From NCBI GenBank assembly GCA_040901765.1, contig JBBDYG010000015.1, forward strand, positions 62,001 to 126,000: a DNA stretch of 64,000 bases. The letters run 5' to 3'. A program made the translations under genes and the position numbers. Below the pieces are notes generated by a model. The model was given only the letters and a program-made list of their open reading frames with translations. It did no database searches and had not been told where the DNA came from. Numbering within the stretch: position 1 is the first letter of the stretch; every line of letters starts with the position of its first letter. Source of the stretch: JBBDYG01 sp040901765. Its GTDB lineage: Bacteria > Planctomycetota > Planctomycetia > Pirellulales > Lacipirellulaceae. Positions 62,469 through 64,000 of the stretch are shown in pieces.

Positions 62469-63728
62469 TCACAACCCGGCTTTCGCACTATCTTGCTCGG
62501 CCCTCATAAACATTCGGAGGCCTTCAAGAATCGTCGAGAACTCTCGTTCCGCCGTATGAATCAAATGTTCGCTGCGCACAAACGCCGCGTTTCGATCCTG
62601 AATCTCTTTGCCGCTCAATTTTCCTTTCTCCGCGGTAAGTGCCCGGCGGCCGCTGGCAATCGCTTGACGGCTATTCGCCACCGCCGAACTAAAACCAACT
62701 GCGGACTGTTCGAACCTCAGAAAAGCTTGCTCGAAGTTACCGGCCCTGAACGGACCATCGGCCACGTCTTTGATAAGCTGAATATCAAACCTGATGTTCG
62801 CCCGGACAATGTCGGAGCAACATCGGCTGAAATTCTGGCTGTCCAGTCGCATGGTTACATTCCCGGTAATATCGGAAGCTGCCGGCTGATGCGCGGCGAC
62901 AGAATCCTCCTCTTGCTCGGTAACCGGCAGCAGCAAGCTGCACCAACCCTTTGCCGCCTGACGGGCAAGCGATTCTACTGCGAGCTGAATCGGCTGCTTC
63001 GACGGCTCCCCATCTTCAAGAACTTCGACCTGGACTTGAGCACCGTCCGGACTCACCGCAATAACTCGAATAATTCGCTCGCCTTTTGCTTTGTCGCGCA
63101 CTGCGTACAATGCCCCCTTCTCCGGCGGAGTGTACGGAGCTTTTCTGTAGCGACCTTCGCCTCTTACTATTTCATCCGGCGGTGCCACTGCTGACTTGCT
63201 CAGCAGTGGAATCCTGGTACCCGCTTCGCATTGCTGGGCAGAGTCAGCAGTGGCACCCGGCGGCGCTATTTCTGCCTCGCCCCTCGCTCCTCGCCCCTCT
63301 CCCCTCGCTAAAAAAACCCGTACCGGTGATTTGCCTTCCAGGTCTTGCAACAGGCTGTCGAACTGATCGATCACCTGCTGAGCATGCAAGCGCATTTTCT
63401 GAACCGTCTCTTTGGCGGCTGCCAGCGGCTTCTGCTGCGCTTTCGCCAGCTTGTTGGCTTCAAACTCCACGTTGCGAGCCAAGACGCGCTGCATGTCAGA
63501 GACGGCCTTCTCGTAAGCCGGCTTGAAGCACAAATAGGCAGCGACAAAATCGAGACGCCCATATCTCTCCCCCGCCTCGCGCAACGCCTCGCCTTGCGGG
63601 TTCTTCTTGCGGGCAAACGGGTTTCGCACATTCCCTTCGAGAAAGCTGGCGAGCGACAGGTAGTTTTCCTTGGTAACGCCCTGCACGTCGGCTTTGGCAC
63701 CTTTTTGTATGGAACTTGGCTGTGACAT
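62469..63728 (-). CDS. Coiled-coil protein of unknown function
   Basis: 419 residues. A helical N-terminal half (VQGVTKENYLSLASFLEGNV, then KKNPQGEALREAGERYGRLD and MRLHAQQVIDQFDSLLQDLE) and a C-terminal region (YAVRDKAKGERIIRVIAVSP, LARQAAKGWCSLLLPVTE, and a final coiled coil). No membrane segment or motif. Residues about 140-183 (with TADSAQQCEAGTRIP and ...SAVAPPDEIV) are a translated GGTGCCACTGCTGA palindrome plus CTCGCCCCTCG simple repeats, so the repeat interrupts the gene without closing its frame. The ATG at 63728 is used; a longer frame extends to a GTG overlapping the PIN gene. Confidence 0.6.
   Translation of the reverse strand: MSQPSSIQKGAKADVQGVTKENYLSLASFLEGNVRNPFARKKNPQGEALREAGERYGRLDFVAAYLCFKPAYEKAVSDMQRVLARNVEFEANKLAKAQQKPLAAAKETVQKMRLHAQQVIDQFDSLLQDLEGKSPVRVFLARGEGRGARGEAEIAPPGATADSAQQCEAGTRIPLLSKSAVAPPDEIVRGEGRYRKAPYTPPEKGALYAVRDKAKGERIIRVIAVSPDGAQVQVEVLEDGEPSKQPIQLAVESLARQAAKGWCSLLLPVTEQEEDSVAAHQPAASDITGNVTMRLDSQNFSRCCSDIVRANIRFDIQLIKDVADGPFRAGNFEQAFLRFEQSAVGFSSAVANSRQAIASGRRALTAEKGKLSGKEIQDRNAAFVRSEHLIHTAEREFSTILEGLRMFMRAEQDSAKAGL
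63180..63262. repeat. GGTGCCACTGCTG palindrome inside the coiled-coil gene
   Basis: GGTGCCACTGCTGACTTGCT, CAGCAGTGGAATCCTGGTAC, then TTGCTGGGCAGAGTCAGCAG and TGGCACC. It matches the intergenic element at 45629-45712 closely. Confidence 0.85.
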
Positions 63729-63790
63729 GGCGGTAGCTATGCACCAGATTGTTATGGACCCCGTGCGGCCGATCCTCAGACAATCCGCAA

Positions 63791-64000
63791 TCACGAAATA
63801 AGTAGCATCGTGAACCCTGCCTGCTGAAAGTGATGGTCAGCGGTCAAAGCGTCATTCAGTCCCCGCTTTTCCATTACGATGAACGATACGCAGTCGGTCA
63901 GCGACCACTCTTTATCCGACCGACGCGCATAAAGATTGCGCCCGTCGGCGATGAGTTCCGTGGAAGCGGGCACAATGGTGACCGATGGATCGTTTTGCAA
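63791..64000 (-). CDS. PIN-domain toxin-like protein (truncated by window end)
   Basis: Only the C-terminal part is present: EWSLTDCVSFIVMEKRGLND and ALTADHHFQQAGFTMLL. This matches the end of a VapC-type PIN domain, with the conserved Thr-Asp and the downstream Asp of the metal site (TADHHF). PIN toxins cut RNA. The start and any antitoxin lie outside the window, so neither length nor activity can be judged. A GTG that could begin the upstream reading of the coiled-coil gene overlaps its TGA. Confidence 0.8.
   Translation of the reverse strand: MQNDPSVTIVPASTELIADGRNLYARRSDKEWSLTDCVSFIVMEKRGLNDALTADHHFQQAGFTMLLIS

Overview
The window reads as a high-GC (roughly 60%) planctomycete chromosome, most likely of the order Pirellulales. 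The evidence is a DUF1559 prepilin-like secreted protein at the left edge, the archaeal-type C1 genes fae and mtdB, a giant repeat protein ending in a dockerin-like module plus a PEP-CTERM sorting tail, a DUF1598-like secreted protein, a Hanks-type kinase with a planctomycete-style N-terminal region, and many large secreted proteins without recognisable domains. Genes lie on both strands in short units. No rRNA, tRNA, CRISPR array or prophage was seen.

Layout. 1-2718: DUF1559 protein, then fae and mtdB (tetrahydromethanopterin C1 transfer). 2728-6431: zinc-ribbon protein, small soluble protein, prfB with its programmed frameshift, mnmA. 6500-7725: palindrome arrays and a one-gene element that looks like an integron cassette (attC-like site 6744-6840). 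7825-13906: DUF255 thioredoxin-fold protein, larC with a small membrane protein, DUF481 porin-like protein, YiiD-type thioesterase. 14114-25495: unknown membrane-anchored protein, a 1758-residue PEP-CTERM repeat protein lying between a fragment of a uvrA 3' end and an intact uvrA. 25738-33436: ligA unit, Gly-rich secreted protein, coiled-coil protein, trxA and a redoxin. 33437-34372: IS200/REP-associated transposase inside copies of its probable REP elements. 34404-41773: ilvE, lolD/lolC-type ABC exporter, membrane protein, lysS, small secreted protein. 42169-55925: LigD 3'-phosphoesterase-like protein, a CARDB/DUF11-type lipoprotein, DUF1598-like protein, glycerate 2-kinase, large secreted protein, kinase with a degenerate receiver, rpiB, and a YrdC/low-molecular-weight phosphatase fusion. 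56117-60279: a moxR-DUF58-BatA/VWA operon. 60395-64000: methyltransferase, CopD-like membrane protein, small coiled-coil and leaderless genes, a coiled-coil protein and a truncated PIN toxin.

The most unusual property is how densely the DNA is seeded with palindromic 'word-repeat' elements. At least ten sequence families share one architecture: an outer stem enclosing two or more hairpins built from the same 7-12 base word. They sit exactly at gene ends, where they often supply the stop codon. They also occur inside reading frames (uvrA three times, lysS, the DUF255 gene, the zinc-ribbon gene, lolD, the lolC-like gene, the coiled-coil gene near the right edge), always keeping the frame open. 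The IS200-type transposase is a candidate driver for at least one family.
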